Assembly: GCF_000512585.2 (NCBI RefSeq)
Contig: NC_089241.1
Location: forward strand, 4,916,001 to 4,980,000
Source of the DNA: Kwoniella bestiolae CBS 10118
Lineage: Eukaryota > Basidiomycota > Tremellomycetes > Tremellales > Cryptococcaceae
DNA length: 64,000 bases
Reading direction: 5' to 3'
Position 1 is the stretch's first letter; each line of letters starts with the position of its first letter. Shown here piece by piece: positions 33,352 through 44,403 of the stretch. The position numbers and the translations under genes are program-made. The notes beneath the pieces are model-generated. The model did not search any database. It saw only the letters and a program-made list of their open reading frames with translations, and was not told the origin of the DNA.

Positions 33352-34453
33352 TCAGACGGGCACTAAGATTTCACCTTCGTATCAGTTCCATACCTGACAT
33401 AATTCAGAAAAAGGAGCACTTACTACCACCGACTTGGCAGGGAGGTTCCTTTTCAGCTTCCTCACCATAAACCCATTCTACCTCTTCGATCCATTTCTGA
33501 CTCGCTTCGATATCGTATTTCTGGGTATGCATATTGCCGTAAAACCTGATCTTCGCCATGAAATCCTTGACATCGTCGATCATCTCCGCGATGGCTGCTT
33601 TTTGCGTTTCAGGCTCGAGTTTATCTTCGCGGATGATAAGACGGCCTGAACTAAGTCGATCCTTCACATCAACTGCGTTTGCAATCGCGCCGGCGAGAAG
33701 AGGCTGCTTGATATTGTCGACAAGGGTACCGAGGTCAAGGTCGAAAGGTTTGTGGTATGACAATCGAAATATCGCACGTGGTGTACAGTGGGACCATGGG
33801 AAGAAGCTCGCCGCATGATGTAAGACGAAGTTTACAGGATGATCGGCAAAAGTGAATGACAGTATGAGATCTTGCAGGAATCTCATTTCTTCCTTCCCGG
33901 TTTCTTCGGGTAAGATGGGTGCATCATCAGTCCATCTAAGACATACGTTGTCCAGAGAGCTTGATCTAGCTATCCACTGAGCAATCGCAATGATCAACGG
34001 ACTGGTCTTCCTTTTTATCGAAAATTCCACCGATTTGACATTTGTAAGTGGTGAGGAAGCGATACCATCACAATCTGCGTCATCTTGCTCCTCCTCGCAA
34101 ACAATATCGTTCCCTCCGTTATATCTGTCAGATTGGATCAATATGATTTTGACGGTATGGCGGAGGTTGTAGTACAATGGAGTAAATTCAGTTGACTCGA
34201 GGGTCGGGGAGGCATTGGTCACAGCATCCGGTCCAGCGGAAGGAGTCGAGGTCACGGTGAGCAATAGTCGAGCGAGCTTGAATTGGTTAATGATGAGTTC
34301 CTTGTAAATGAAGGGAGTGCTGAGTTTATGGAAATATTTGGAGGTTTGTTGGAATGATGCGAGGGTGGCGAGCTGATGTGACTTTTGGAGATGATCGAGT
34401 GTGTCTTGCAAGACTTCGAGGGGAAGGTCGGAGAAGGTTTTGATAGGTGACAT
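33352..34453 (-). CDS. F-box-like protein with conserved C-terminal tail, copy A
   Basis: It starts MSPIKTFSDLPLEVLQDTLD at 34453, an F-box-like N-terminus (LPLEVL....TLASFQQTSKYFHKL). F-box proteins usually recruit substrates to SCF ubiquitin ligases; that role here is inferred only. The remainder is a family-specific region of about 280 aa. The end reads WIEEVEWVYGEEAEKEPPCQ then VGG. A phase-1 intron (GTAGTAAGTG ... AACTGAT ... CTTAG) joins to a short last exon encoding VPV and the TGA at 33352. The same intron position and a G-x-P-V end occur in the copy at 35.8-37 kb and in the pseudogene at 27.6 kb. Its first Cys pair is partly lost (CQVGG instead of CxxCGG). Confidence 0.75.
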
Positions 34454-35833
34454 GCTGAGCGAGGCTGGAGATTTTCGACAGGGTGATAGTTGAGCACTGA
34501 TAATGTGAATGAAGAGGAGATGAAGGAAAAGGAAAAGAGGAAGAAAGACAGATTACATCGTGGTTATTATCTGTTATCTATCGTGGGGGGTTCACTGATT
34601 CACTTCGAACTTCGCACAGACCTCTATTCCTCTCTCCACAGGATGTCCCAATCATCAATCTACAAACCTTGGAATTGAGGATCAAGCCAAGGTCAACTGA
34701 ATCTTTCCTCAGAACTATCGAGTTTCTGGGGGAGATCTGTACCCCACAACGACTATGTGTGACGTTCCAGGATAATAATTTCAGAACCATACCAATGATT
34801 GATCAAGAAGCGAATTGGGCTTGAATGATCGGATCGATGTGCAACCATTCTACGGAAGTTACCATACATAACGCCATGGGTACTTTCCCACTCTACCGTC
34901 GAGATTTTACCTATAAAAGGCTGAAGATATCTTACGGATGTGATCTCAAGAGTGATTGGTGGTTTCTCCATGATCTGAGGAGGAGTACGTTTGCAGTTGG
35001 AAGATCATCTAGCCGGGACCAGAACGGGATAATATCAGTGATTCTACCCTACGTTTCGTCAGATTCATATGATCGGGTAATTGCAGGATATATACTGGAA
35101 CTTAAAGGGTGGATTGACGCATCTAACGCTTCAGTACAGAGGTAGGCTGACTGTGATGGCGATTGATCAATCGATAGCATGTAAGTTGGACTCGTGACCG
35201 AGTTGAAGGGTGTTGGCATCGTTGGATAATGTAAGGTGAATGATGGGCGTTAAGGAATGCAATCTGATCCAACAAGTTTCGAGAAACTGATTAAAGATGT
35301 GTCGGTGGGTACAGTCAGGCTATAAAAGCTTTTGGAACAAAGAAGGAGCTTAGATAGCGCATTCCTTTCTCCTTGCGCCTCGAGGATGTCGATGATGTAT
35401 AGTGTGCGTTGGAAGGAGCAGCGTGCGAGGATGTCATGTTGAGGTTGAGGTGTATGATGGCATGATGTTGATGCGTAAGACTGTTGAGCTTGATCTCGTC
35501 AGCTCATATTTCTTCAATGAGGATAGGACTCCCGCTCACGAGCAGAGTGATCTGGTGTGTTATACAATCTTATCAGTATCGCTACCACGCGTGATATTGT
35601 GTTGAAAGCTGGCTGATAAAGAGTGAGTTGCAGTGACCTTGAAAACAAGGAGAAGGAAACAAGTAACAAAAGAGAAGATATCATTACAAATGAAGTAGAT
35701 CGTCGTCATACGATATCCAGTCGACCATAAAACCTGTCAACCCATCCGGCGCACAGATCGTCAGGTACCAAGGTTCGGATGATAAGCATGATTCATCGCA
35801 GCAAAACACCGAAATCATTCTCACTGCATCTTG
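34454..35833. other. Stretch between the two F-box-like genes, with unassigned ORFs
   Basis: An open frame of 106 aa at 34825-35145 (YKRLKISYG, WWFLHDLRRS, YDRVIAGYILELKGW) reads like real protein but has no known family. A TATA element (35321) precedes an ATG at 35386, whose frame shifts into HVEVEVYDGMMLMRKTVELD (35425 onward, to about 35560). Both could be small genes or relics. Confidence 0.4.
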
Positions 35834-36986
35834 CTATACTGGCTCTAATATAGTTATTCATCGTCAATAAAGGATGACAATAGGAAGACTTAGGTACCAT
35901 GGTAAACTCACCTCCACAGGATTCGCATCTACCATGTCCTTCAATCCATCTGATTCCCTCTATGAACAATCTAGCATTCTCAATAGCGTCTTGCGTCCAG
36001 CCTGCCTCATCGGGCACCAACTCATCTATAATATCCAGTGCAATCCCTCTGATCTCACGAAGCTCCTCGATCGTATGAATCCCACCAGTATAGACCGACC
36101 ATTGTCCCTGCCATCTGTCTTTGTTAGATCTAGGGCCAGCTACCAACCATCTGGCGATCTCTTCCCTGTTATACCGCTCACAACTTCTCTCCGGATGATC
36201 TTCCTCATCGCAGTTCTCCTCGCATGATATTCTAACATACGAAATTCCAACTCTACAGTCAGAATATGACCGAGGGATCCATGATGGCATTGCTGAATGG
36301 ACGAAGATACTTTGCGCGTGGGGATCGAAAGTATCCAGAGAAGCGAATGAAGAGTCGCTATACAAGAACGGATGGGTATATCGGAAGCACACCTTTCTTG
36401 GAGACGATAATGTCCATAGGAGCATCCAAATCTCACCCAGTTCCAAGTGTCGGTCCGGCGAGCCTACGCAAGAGATGGTATCCAACGATGGGAAGAGGTA
36501 TTGGCCGGTAAAATTGCGATAGTGGGATAAGAGGGAACCCAGCTGTCGAATTGACCAGGAGAGTTCAGACGGTTCGTCTGCATCGTATTTCAAAGTAATT
36601 CTTCGGACGTATGAAAGGTTGATCTTATATCTCAGTGGCGAAGAATGATGTATAGAAGACTCTGAACCTAGGTCTAAGACCTCTTTGATATCATGGTCGG
36701 GAATGAGGGAATGACCGTATCGTACTGATCTGAAGAGCGCGTATCCTTCCCCTTTGGCCCATGTCAAAGCTTGACCCAATAGGAGATCTATACATCTTTC
36801 ATCTAGAGTTAGGTGTCGATATAGATATGGTGTGACGATGGTGTATCGGGATCTGGAGCATTGCTGTAGATTGGCGACAGTCAAGATGTCGGATTGGGCT
36901 CGTAATATGGCCAGGACATATAAAAATGTATCTCGTGTCAGAGGCGTATCAGTAGAAGTTGATGGAGAATAGCATGACTGAACCAT
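35834..36986 (-). CDS. F-box-like protein with conserved C-terminal tail, copy B
   Basis: It starts MVQSCYSPSTSTDTPLTRD at 36986, the first true ATG in frame. The N-terminal F-box-like part (TFLYVLAILRAQSDILTVAN, then LYRHLTLDE) parallels the pseudogene at 27.6 kb. One long exon of about 370 aa ends WIEGHGRCESCGG. A phase-1 intron (GTGAGT...TATTAG) leads to a last exon encoding EPV and TAG at 35834. Two cysteines (CESC) near the end might bind a metal. Reading straight through the intron gives a longer frame to 35793; I prefer the spliced end because the pseudogene and copy A keep the same intron and tail. Confidence 0.75.
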
Positions 36987-38244
36987 TGATGGTATTTTGC
37001 AGTAAGCATCTATCAAGTCTCAGAAGGAGGTTACAAGACACAGATGTCGCTTTGATGATAAATTAGAAAATCCGTTGTATCATAGTGCGCAAGTGCATCA
37101 TTCTCGTACTACAACGTTACCAATCGCGTTGGTGGAGGCTGTGGCGTTTCGATTCAGTAAGTGGCGGAGAGCTGTACTGGAAGGGCTAGCACCTTTGTCC
37201 TCACCACTATTGCTTGAGAGGGGGGGTCGTTTAGAGTGTACTTGGGCAGAGTCACCTGCATCTCTCGCCTGCTCCTAAAGAGCAAAGGCGCAAGGGGAAA
37301 CGCGTGACACTCCGTACAACGTCGGGGTCGTCACTAGAAGCAGGTGTGACCAGAGAGAGCAGAGCTCAAGCAGACCACTCACGCCAGATGCACGAAGGCA
37401 ATATAACCTTCGGGTTCTACAGAGAGTCTACGAGGGGGTATCGCACCATGCGCAGGTTCACTTCTTCTAAGGCAAGGCGTACGGTAAGCCTACACCGCTC
37501 TGGAGAGAATGTGTTAGCCTCAGGCCAGTACCTATTGTTGAAAAACAAGCGAAGCGACAAGGATGAGGGATGAGGAAGAGTAGAAGTGAGAGGGATAGAT
37601 AGGCAGTTATATATACCGTCCTACAATTCCCTCAATCACCATGACGTGCCATCAAAGAACGAAGATCGGAAAGCGCACCTGGATCCGGTGGAAGGTCGAC
37701 TCTACCTCTGACCCCATCGATTCCATGCCAGGGCCGTGATAGGGTCTAGTCTATTTCTGATGTTTCTTGTTCCCTTCAAATGATCGTCATTGTTCCCTTC
37801 GTGATACTGGGTGTGGGTGGTTGAACGGAGGAGTACTGTATAGAGTTCGGTCACGTCCCGATAGCCTCGATCGTATACATCCCTCAGCTGACGCAGCATG
37901 CTTCGTATACGATGTCATCAGGAGTTGTTCCTCGAGGCATCGACCTGAAACAGAGAAGGCGACTCGTGGAGCAGGGGGTTCGAAGCATTGTGAAAGTCTA
38001 GAACATCGACTACCAAGATCATGCAGTGTATATCCTTTGTGGTCCTTCTCGTGCTCAGGAAGCCTATGACGACAGATACGCAAGCTGCAATAATTCGAGA
38101 AAACCTATAAATTCACCCATTTCTCTTGCGGGAAGCGCTGTGCTCTCAAATTACATCACGGTCTGAGCTCATTCCACACGTACTGTTTAGTACATCAATT
38201 ACTCCCATTTCATATCGCTCTCATCTAGTCCATAGGCAGCAAAC
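36987..38244. other. Gene-poor stretch upstream of the small-gene array
   Basis: Several 60-100 aa ORFs (37075-37278, 37304-37573, 37787-38083) without support. A TATA-like CTATAAATT near 38104 precedes the next gene. Confidence 0.4.
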
Positions 38245-38826
38245 ATGGGAATCGGTCCAAAGGATTCGAAGCTCGCTGTCGCCCTAACTTTCACCAACAA
38301 ATCTACACAGGAGTCTGAGGGAACTTTTGTGGTTCCTCTATTTGGTAGGAATAGAGATCTACTTGGATTTGACGTCTGGCCAATTGAAACAGAAATCCAA
38401 GGCTTTTGGACTTCTATCACGGCGAACACTGCAGATGACCCATGAGCCGACCATATCACTATCTTTGGGAATGATACCAAAGACCTCTTAAACTACAGTA
38501 TCAAGACCGAGTGGGGATATATCAAACCTGGTTCATCTTTGGCCAATGAAATTGCCGATGGCAATTTTAATAATGGTATGGAGCATGTCACCGAGCCTAA
38601 ATTTGACAGTGCTGAGACTTCGTCGGAATCGGAAAACGAGGTCAGCTCCAGCTCGGAAAGCGCAGGAGAAGAGGACTCCGGGGGAGAAGAGGCAGTTGGC
38701 CTCACCTCAGGGGGAGAAGGAAGCTGCCGCCAGCTCGTACAGTTCCTACATGGGATCTCTGACTCTGCACCAGTCTATACCGTCAGCTCATCCGGGCCTG
38801 GGACTTCTGGGCTTTCAGAGGTGTGA
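38245..38826 (+). pseudogene. Array gene 1, interrupted by one in-frame TGA
   Basis: From ATG 38245 the frame runs 66 codons to a TGA at 38443-38445, then continues open in the same frame to 38826, 193 codons in total. Before the stop: MGIGPKDSKLAVALTFTNKS and FVVPLFGRNRDLLGFDVWPI. After it: HITIFGNDTKDLLNYSIKTEWG, then a very acidic Ser/Glu tail. The NYSIKTEWG piece resembles ISFTIETRWSG of the gene at 40885 and LTFKVKRTIRG at 39838, so the two halves belong to one gene. It may be a nonsense allele, a genuinely short protein, or readthrough. Unknown family. Confidence 0.5.
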
Positions 38827-39837
38827 TATCAAACCTCATCAGGGATTGAGGGTATGCCGAATTGACGGAAACATGTACATAATACGTTCCAACAATTGGA
38901 CGCTGATGGTCAGATGGAGAGGTAATATACATTCCCCCATGACTGACTGTCACAAGTTGGAGATGAACGGGGCGATTATAACTGGTACATGTTGATGCAT
39001 TTGTGAAAGGCTGTGAGAGTTTGCTTGCTCGAACAGATTGCAGCCCCCTGTTCCCATTTCGCACACTCGTATGCGAGGGATTCAAGCTCCGTGATATGTC
39101 AGTGGAGCTCTCCTGGGCACGACCCCCCTGATGTACAAGGAGATGTTGCACACGTACAAATATGAGGTTCATAGGCAAACATGTCTCATACATGAGGTGT
39201 GGCTCATACATATGGCGAAGCTATATAGACGGTGGCGCAACGCAGTAGTCCCAGTTCAGACGTCAACAGGTCTGAATAGCAACATATCTGGTGTACTCAC
39301 TCGAACAGCCTCCGTGTTGTTCCAGTCGGTCATGCTCGCAGAAAAGGTATTCTCACAGTTAACGCCAAGAGAGTAAAGAAGGAGCACGTCCATCAGATAG
39401 TGGTTTCTCTATCCAATTTGACCTTACTCGGACAAGGGTCAATAAGCGAACTAAGGGGCAACTGAAGACCTCCCAAGGAGGCGGTGTCTTGCTACCCAAG
39501 GATATACTCATCTCCATGGTTGTTGGATCTTCCTCTCAGCCTGTAAATGACCCGCAGTCAGATACATAACTTTCCACTTAGACACACCCAAACCAAAGTA
39601 ATATGATTTTTCCAAGACTCCAAGTTGCAAGTTGAAACGGATAAGTCGATCCTTTGGGACTGGTCTGATGAAGGGAATGAGTGTCAGAGTAAACCATGAC
39701 GACATAGCAGAATGTCGCATTCCCTATCCGCCCGCACGCATGTGAGAAGGCCCTTTTGAGTACGACTACAACTTTCATATTCACAGCTGACAATCCAGTG
39801 ATCGATACCTCCACACACCCAGTCGTTGCCCAAAACG
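38827..39837. other. Spacer within the small-gene array
   Basis: About 1 kb. The ORFs seen (38783-39211 minus, 39131-39376 plus, 39578-39865 minus) have no support. Likely spacer and promoter for array gene 2. Confidence 0.4.
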
Positions 39838-40323
39838 ATGTCCGACACATATTCTGGCGCTCCATCGGAGCTAAATCTAGTCAACCCCGAACCATTAGTC
39901 AACGTCACAATCACGACCCATGATCATAAGACCGGAACCCCTGTTACCCTCGGAACTCTCCGGGCTTACCCCTTCCGTACCCCAACAACCCCGCAAACGA
40001 TGGGTAGGTGTCATGCCTTGGCGGTCTACGATGGGAATACCGATCAGGTCTATACGACCGTACAAGCTGACAGGCCAGGGGGTCAATCGAGCGTGTCGAC
40101 AGCCATCATAAACGATGGAAAAGCAGAACTTGACGATCTTACCTTCAAAGTAAAAAGGACCATTCGCGGAAGCATGGAGGTAAACGTGAATACGAGTTCT
40201 GACAGCGGGACGAGGGATAGCTCAGCCGCACTTCGTACACCGTCAAGCGCTGGAAATTTCTGGCGGAATTTTCGAGAAAGATATCGATCTTGCGGTGATG
40301 ATAAGGACATTCAAGGTCGTTGA
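39838..40323 (+). CDS. Array gene 2, uncharacterised
   Basis: An intact frame of 161 aa from ATG 39838 (MSDTYSGAPSELNLVNPEPL). It looks beta-rich: VNVTITTHDHKTGTPVTLG, HALAVYDGNTDQVYTT and LTFKVKRTIRGSMEVNVN, then FWRNFRERYRSCGDDKD. Pieces recur in the gene at 40885: HVTIT, DHKT, a strand ending in G before a Ser-rich part, and a basic CG-DD end. No signal peptide or known domain. Function unknown. Confidence 0.55.
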   Translation: MSDTYSGAPSELNLVNPEPLVNVTITTHDHKTGTPVTLGTLRAYPFRTPTTPQTMGRCHALAVYDGNTDQVYTTVQADRPGGQSSVSTAIINDGKAELDDLTFKVKRTIRGSMEVNVNTSSDSGTRDSSAALRTPSSAGNFWRNFRERYRSCGDDKDIQGR

Positions 40324-40884
40324 TACTGTTTTAGGATACGGGGTAGTGCACGGATCAAGTTTGCATATCTCGGCGGTCCATATTGACAAAATGAAAAGTC
40401 TGAATCAACGTGAGTGATGTGTCACGAGGACAGGACCAACAATTAGAGTAGATATGTGGCACCTTTAATCGTCGCCCTTACTCCTGGGGATGAGCAGCGA
40501 GGTTTCCGTATCCTTCTGTAAGCACAGTGCCTAAGCCCAATGCCAGCTAGTCACTAGAACCTTCTAAAATGAGGAAGATTCTGTTACGGAATGATCTTCG
40601 GTTTTGCGGACAGAAGTCCAGCCCAGTCGATTGTCCCACTAAGCTCATCATTTGTATCTTCAGCAGAAACCGTAATCCTTTGTGAGAAACTTCGAGGATG
40701 AAGGGCTTCGTGGTATAAAGGATGAGCGTCATAAGCGTTATTTGCGTTTCACTCGACTTTCAGAAGCCATATCCCCCTCAGCAAGTCAACAATTTAAAAA
40801 TCTAACATTGTTCCTCAAAAAGGTTCCTGATATTTCAGACTTGATTTTGCTCACTCGACCTCTCGGCCCTAGAAAGCTCGCACT
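40324..40884. other. Spacer within the small-gene array
   Basis: No supported gene. The 40682-40924 ORF overlaps the next gene's start in another frame. Confidence 0.4.
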
Positions 40885-41284
40885 ATGGTCGATTCAGGAA
40901 CAACCTTCAGCAGTGGGAACGTGACAGCAGATAATCGACCAAGAGTTCACGTGACCATCACCCCCCACAATTGCTCGCCCAGCAGATCACAAGACCCTTA
41001 CACTTATGTCTTGTACCGATAGCGACAACTCCTCAATTACCACTCCAGATGGTTGTACCGTCACGGCTCGCAGCGATCGCGACAGGCCATACTACTGGGT
41101 AAACACTGATATAAACCCACCAAGAACTGACACCTTTAGGCATGGAAGTTCATGTCCAATCTCGTTTACCATCGAAACGAGATGGAGTGGCGATCTTTCC
41201 GCCCCGCCCAAATCTCGTTCCGAATTGATCGTGGAGAGACTTCGAAGGGGCTGTTGCGGTGGTGAGGCGGACGATGACATTTGA
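40885..41284 (+). pseudogene. Array gene 3, frameshifted at a C6 run
   Basis: From ATG 40885 the frame reads MVDSGTTFSSG ... RPRVHVTITPHN and stops soon after. A second frame, open through 40985-41284, reads ADHKTLTLMSC ... PISFTIETRWSG and ends ERLRRGCCGGEADDDI. Together they parallel the gene at 39838 (VNVTITTHDHKT ... LTFKVKRTIRG ... RERYRSCGDDKD). The switch falls at a CCCCCC run (40961-40966), a typical indel site, so this is a one-base frameshift or a sequencing error. No good GT-AG intron fits the gap. Confidence 0.5.
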
Positions 41285-41812
41285 GGAACGTTTAAGGAAA
41301 ATGCACATCAGTCAGTAATAGATGGATCTTCGGAGGATAGGAGGTAGTAGCCGTGGATGCAGTAAATCCCGCGAAGGAGTACGAAATCATTCCCCTATTG
41401 TGTGTGTGTGGTACTCTTGATGAAAATGAATGTCCTCAGAACGGACATGGTGATACAGTGTATTTCACACACACCATAAATTCGTTCACAATCTTCAGAA
41501 CCCTTGTATATACTTCGCAAGTCTCAAAACAAGGACAATTGTTCAGACCTTCATATCTCCACATCTGCGGCATCCAGAGCACCGCTAGGCCCTAGATAGT
41601 CTGAGTTTGCAAAGTTCTTAGACTTTAGACCTGAGCCTTCGGGGAACTTTACACGGTATGAACCCATAGAGTTTGGTTGAGGTGAGTGGTGCCGATAATT
41701 CCAACAACTCTTCGGGGAATGCAGAGTGAACATACATGCTCTGCTATCCAAGGTATATAGATCACACATGTTTGTGTGCCATCTATAAGTTACAGGATCA
41801 ATTGAGTTGGAT
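41285..41812. other. Spacer within the small-gene array
   Basis: An 80-aa ORF (41353-41595, from a GTG codon) is unsupported. No other structure is seen. Confidence 0.35.
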
Positions 41813-42127
41813 ATGGGACTTGACGACTGTACGCGCTTCAATCCACGCGATGTATATCGAATGTGCCCTCACAGTCTTCTAGAGACAGGCGTGAGCACGA
41901 TAATAGTCTCTGGTCCTCCGAGCTTCGCTGTAGATGACGTTGCACCCCAACAATCACGATGTTCCGTTCGTCCTGTGTATGGACTTGAGTACAATTTCAG
42001 GATCAATGTGAGAGTGCGCAAGACCGGGTCACTCTCAGAGACTGACAACTTCTCGCAGATTGAAGTCCAGCGGAAGGCAGAGGCATTGCTTTCCTGGACT
42101 CACAGACAATTGTCAGTCTGGGAGTAG
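41813..42127 (+). CDS. Array gene 4 (possible), uncharacterised
   Basis: Open frame of 104 aa starting MGLDDCTRFNPRD. The segment VYGLEYNFRINVRVRKTGSL resembles the strand motif of the other array genes (LTFKVKRTIRG, ISFTIETRW). It lacks their N-terminal HVTIT part, so it is either a partial copy or unrelated. Low confidence. Confidence 0.35.
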   Translation: MGLDDCTRFNPRDVYRMCPHSLLETGVSTIIVSGPPSFAVDDVAPQQSRCSVRPVYGLEYNFRINVRVRKTGSLSETDNFSQIEVQRKAEALLSWTHRQLSVWE

Positions 42128-42568
42128 GAAGAAGGGGATAGGCAGGTCGCCTTCACAATGAGTGTGTCACGGCCGTAACTCGACATCGTACGTACCAACC
42201 CTCAATGAAGCGAGACAAGAAGACAAAGATGGAGGGATGAGGCAGGCAGGCGTACTTGCTCATTCGGCAAAAGACAAAAAACGGACGCATAAAGAAATAT
42301 TTCGAGGCTCGCTTGGAGGAAGAGTCCAAGTCTCGCCAAGAACCGAGTTCGCTTGAAGAACATATAAGAGTATGAACTTCATGAGTTAGAGTCTGAAGAC
42401 GTGTGATTTAATACGAAGGAGTGCATCAAAGACCAAACCGTTTCTGACTCTTCAAGGTTCATGTGAGACGTATATTCTCTGACCTGCATAATCAAAATGA
42501 TCTGGCTAACGCTATAGACAGTATACAACTTAAAGTCGTAAACTACAAAGCTATTATACGGTGATTGA
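42128..42568. other. Intergenic region
   Basis: No supported gene. Confidence 0.45.
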
Positions 42569-44073
42569 TTAACTAACCACGACCTTCTCCTTCAGATCCC
42601 ACAGTATCAACTTCCCATTATCGCCCGTCCTAATCTCAAACTCTCTTCTCTTGTTCATATATATCCCATGCACCCTCAGCACTTCCCCTGAGTTGATAGC
42701 CCTGTTTTCAACCAGATCATCAATCTCCTCATTCTCTATCTGCTCGTCCAGCCTTTTTGCTTCCGCAGGGTCTAAGGGATTCAAGTGATCTTCGGTAGGC
42801 TGCTTCCCACCCTTCGTGTCGGATACTGCTTTCGTCTTTGTAGATGATTCACCAACACTGTCTTTCGATTCAGACGATTTGGCTTTATCGTCTTTGTACG
42901 CTTTGTGTATCGATCGAAGTAGCGTAGCGGCGCGATGTCGCACGTCTGATGAGAGCGTTGGTGAGGCGATGATAGTTGCGACTGTCTCATGTGTTGGAAT
43001 CAGCTCAAGCAGTTGTTTGTAAGGATACATAGTCCGAGAAGTGGGTGCGAATGCAGAAGTGACGAGACTACTCACCCTCCCTTTGTAGTGCTGACAGTCC
43101 GCCCATCTCTGCTGATAGCTTGTCGATGGCTCTTGGAAGTGCCATGGATGCTGGATGGTAAGAAGATCAGCTCCACTGTACAATCTTCAAATTTGCAGAG
43201 ACCCCTGTTGTATCAGGATGTGGTGATAGGTACGGATGTAAAGCACATAACATGCTCAGACACTTTACTTACAGACTTTAGCGATAGTACCAGAATTGGT
43301 GACTAATGCTCCCTTTGTCACAGTCAACCCCTTAGCTAAATACCCTCCAGCTACAGAAGCAGCGGCAATCTGCAAACAATTCTCCGATGTTAGCTTGACA
43401 TGTGCGAAGAACGCCGACGGAAGCTGGACTCACCCCTTCCAAAGCAATCGCTTCAGGTATCAAAGCCGCACCGGCCGTTGCAGCTACCGCTCCTACCGCT
43501 ATAGACAACAACGCTATGGTAGCTGCTGATTTGAGGATTGAATATCTTGATTTTTTGGTTCCGTCATCTACTAGAGCCTATCCGGGACACAAGATTCCTC
43601 AGTAAACTCCATCGAGGGTCTTTTGTGGAATGTCCTTCTCGGAAGCTTTCAGGGAGGACTCACTTCCAGTGTGAACCATACCTTTCCGGGCTGTTCGAAT
43701 GACCATCAAATTAGCAGTGCATCAATGCGATGCAAAGTCGATGATGCTCACCCTGAACTTTATCGTCTGGCCAGGCCCAACAGTATTTTCGAAATGAAGC
43801 GCGGTTACTTGCTTCAAGCATATATTGAGGGGATGAGCGGTGTTGTTTGTGACTCGACAGGAAGGCATATCGGGTGGCGAGATACCAAATTGTCGAATAG
43901 GAATAGCTTGTGGGTGATTCGACTCCTGTTTGTGTTATGTAGCCTGCTAGGTCTCCTTGATTCTTGATGATATGAACGACAGATGACAATGAGATGCCAA
44001 AAAACAAACCCATCCAAAGTGTTACAGGTTGTTGCAGTGACGTCTTTTGTATCCGGACGACCTCCACTTTCAT
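42569..44073 (-). CDS. Uncharacterised fungal protein with VWFTLEA-type beta domain and hydrophobic middle
   Basis: Assembled from about eight exons, start at 44073 (MKVEVVRIQKTSLQQP). Exon 2 gives PPDMPSCRVTNNTAHPLNIC and LKQVTALHFENTVGPGQTIK, then PGKVWFTLE, ALVDDGTKKSRYSILKSAA and a hydrophobic run TIALLSIAVGAVAATAGAAL. IAAASVAGGYLAKGLTVTKG, SMALPRAIDKLSAEMGGL and a C-terminal Lys/Glu-rich part with FEIRTGDNGKLILWDLKE follow, stopping at 42569. The pattern N-x-T-x-x-P-L-N-I...VGPG...VWFTLEA recurs in basidiomycete proteins I remember as uncharacterised. The middle could insert in a membrane. Splice joins keep frame and use branch sites such as CTAAC. Function unknown. Confidence 0.72.
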
Positions 44074-44403
44074 CTCACAGCATTGATCATCGCCACGTGG
44101 TGATTTGATATGTCTCTCTTTGCGATCTTGGTGTTACTGTATGAGATCATCATCACACAGTCATACAGTCATACAGTCATACAGTCATACAAGGTGGGCC
44201 CACTTTTCATTCACATTTTATCTCATTCAGTCAGTCCATGTCATTTCATCACTTAGCAACAATTACATTTGTATATAGCATCAATTAAAATAGATGACAT
44301 AGATAACATAGAATCACATCGTATATCGATCTTTGGATACTCAAACATAATATTGATTTATCGCAAGGAAACATAATATCGTACAACTCCCCCACACACA
44401 ACA
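44074..44403. other. Divergent promoter region with minisatellite
   Basis: About 330 nt between divergent genes, AT-rich on the right. It contains a TCATACAG repeat at 44153-44192. Confidence 0.55.
44153..44192 (+). repeat. Minisatellite (TCATACAG)n
   Basis: Three perfect TCATACAG units, a near-perfect fourth and an imperfect unit before them. Confidence 0.9.

Noticed and set aside
35793..37016. Unspliced longer ORF of the second F-box-like gene
   Set aside because: It reads through a canonical GTGAGT...TAG intron; the spliced end matches two paralogues. Its first codon is TTG, not ATG.
37304..38083. Basic ORFs on both strands suggesting a gene upstream of the array
   Set aside because: No splice sites, domains or similarity to the array genes; both strands are equally open.
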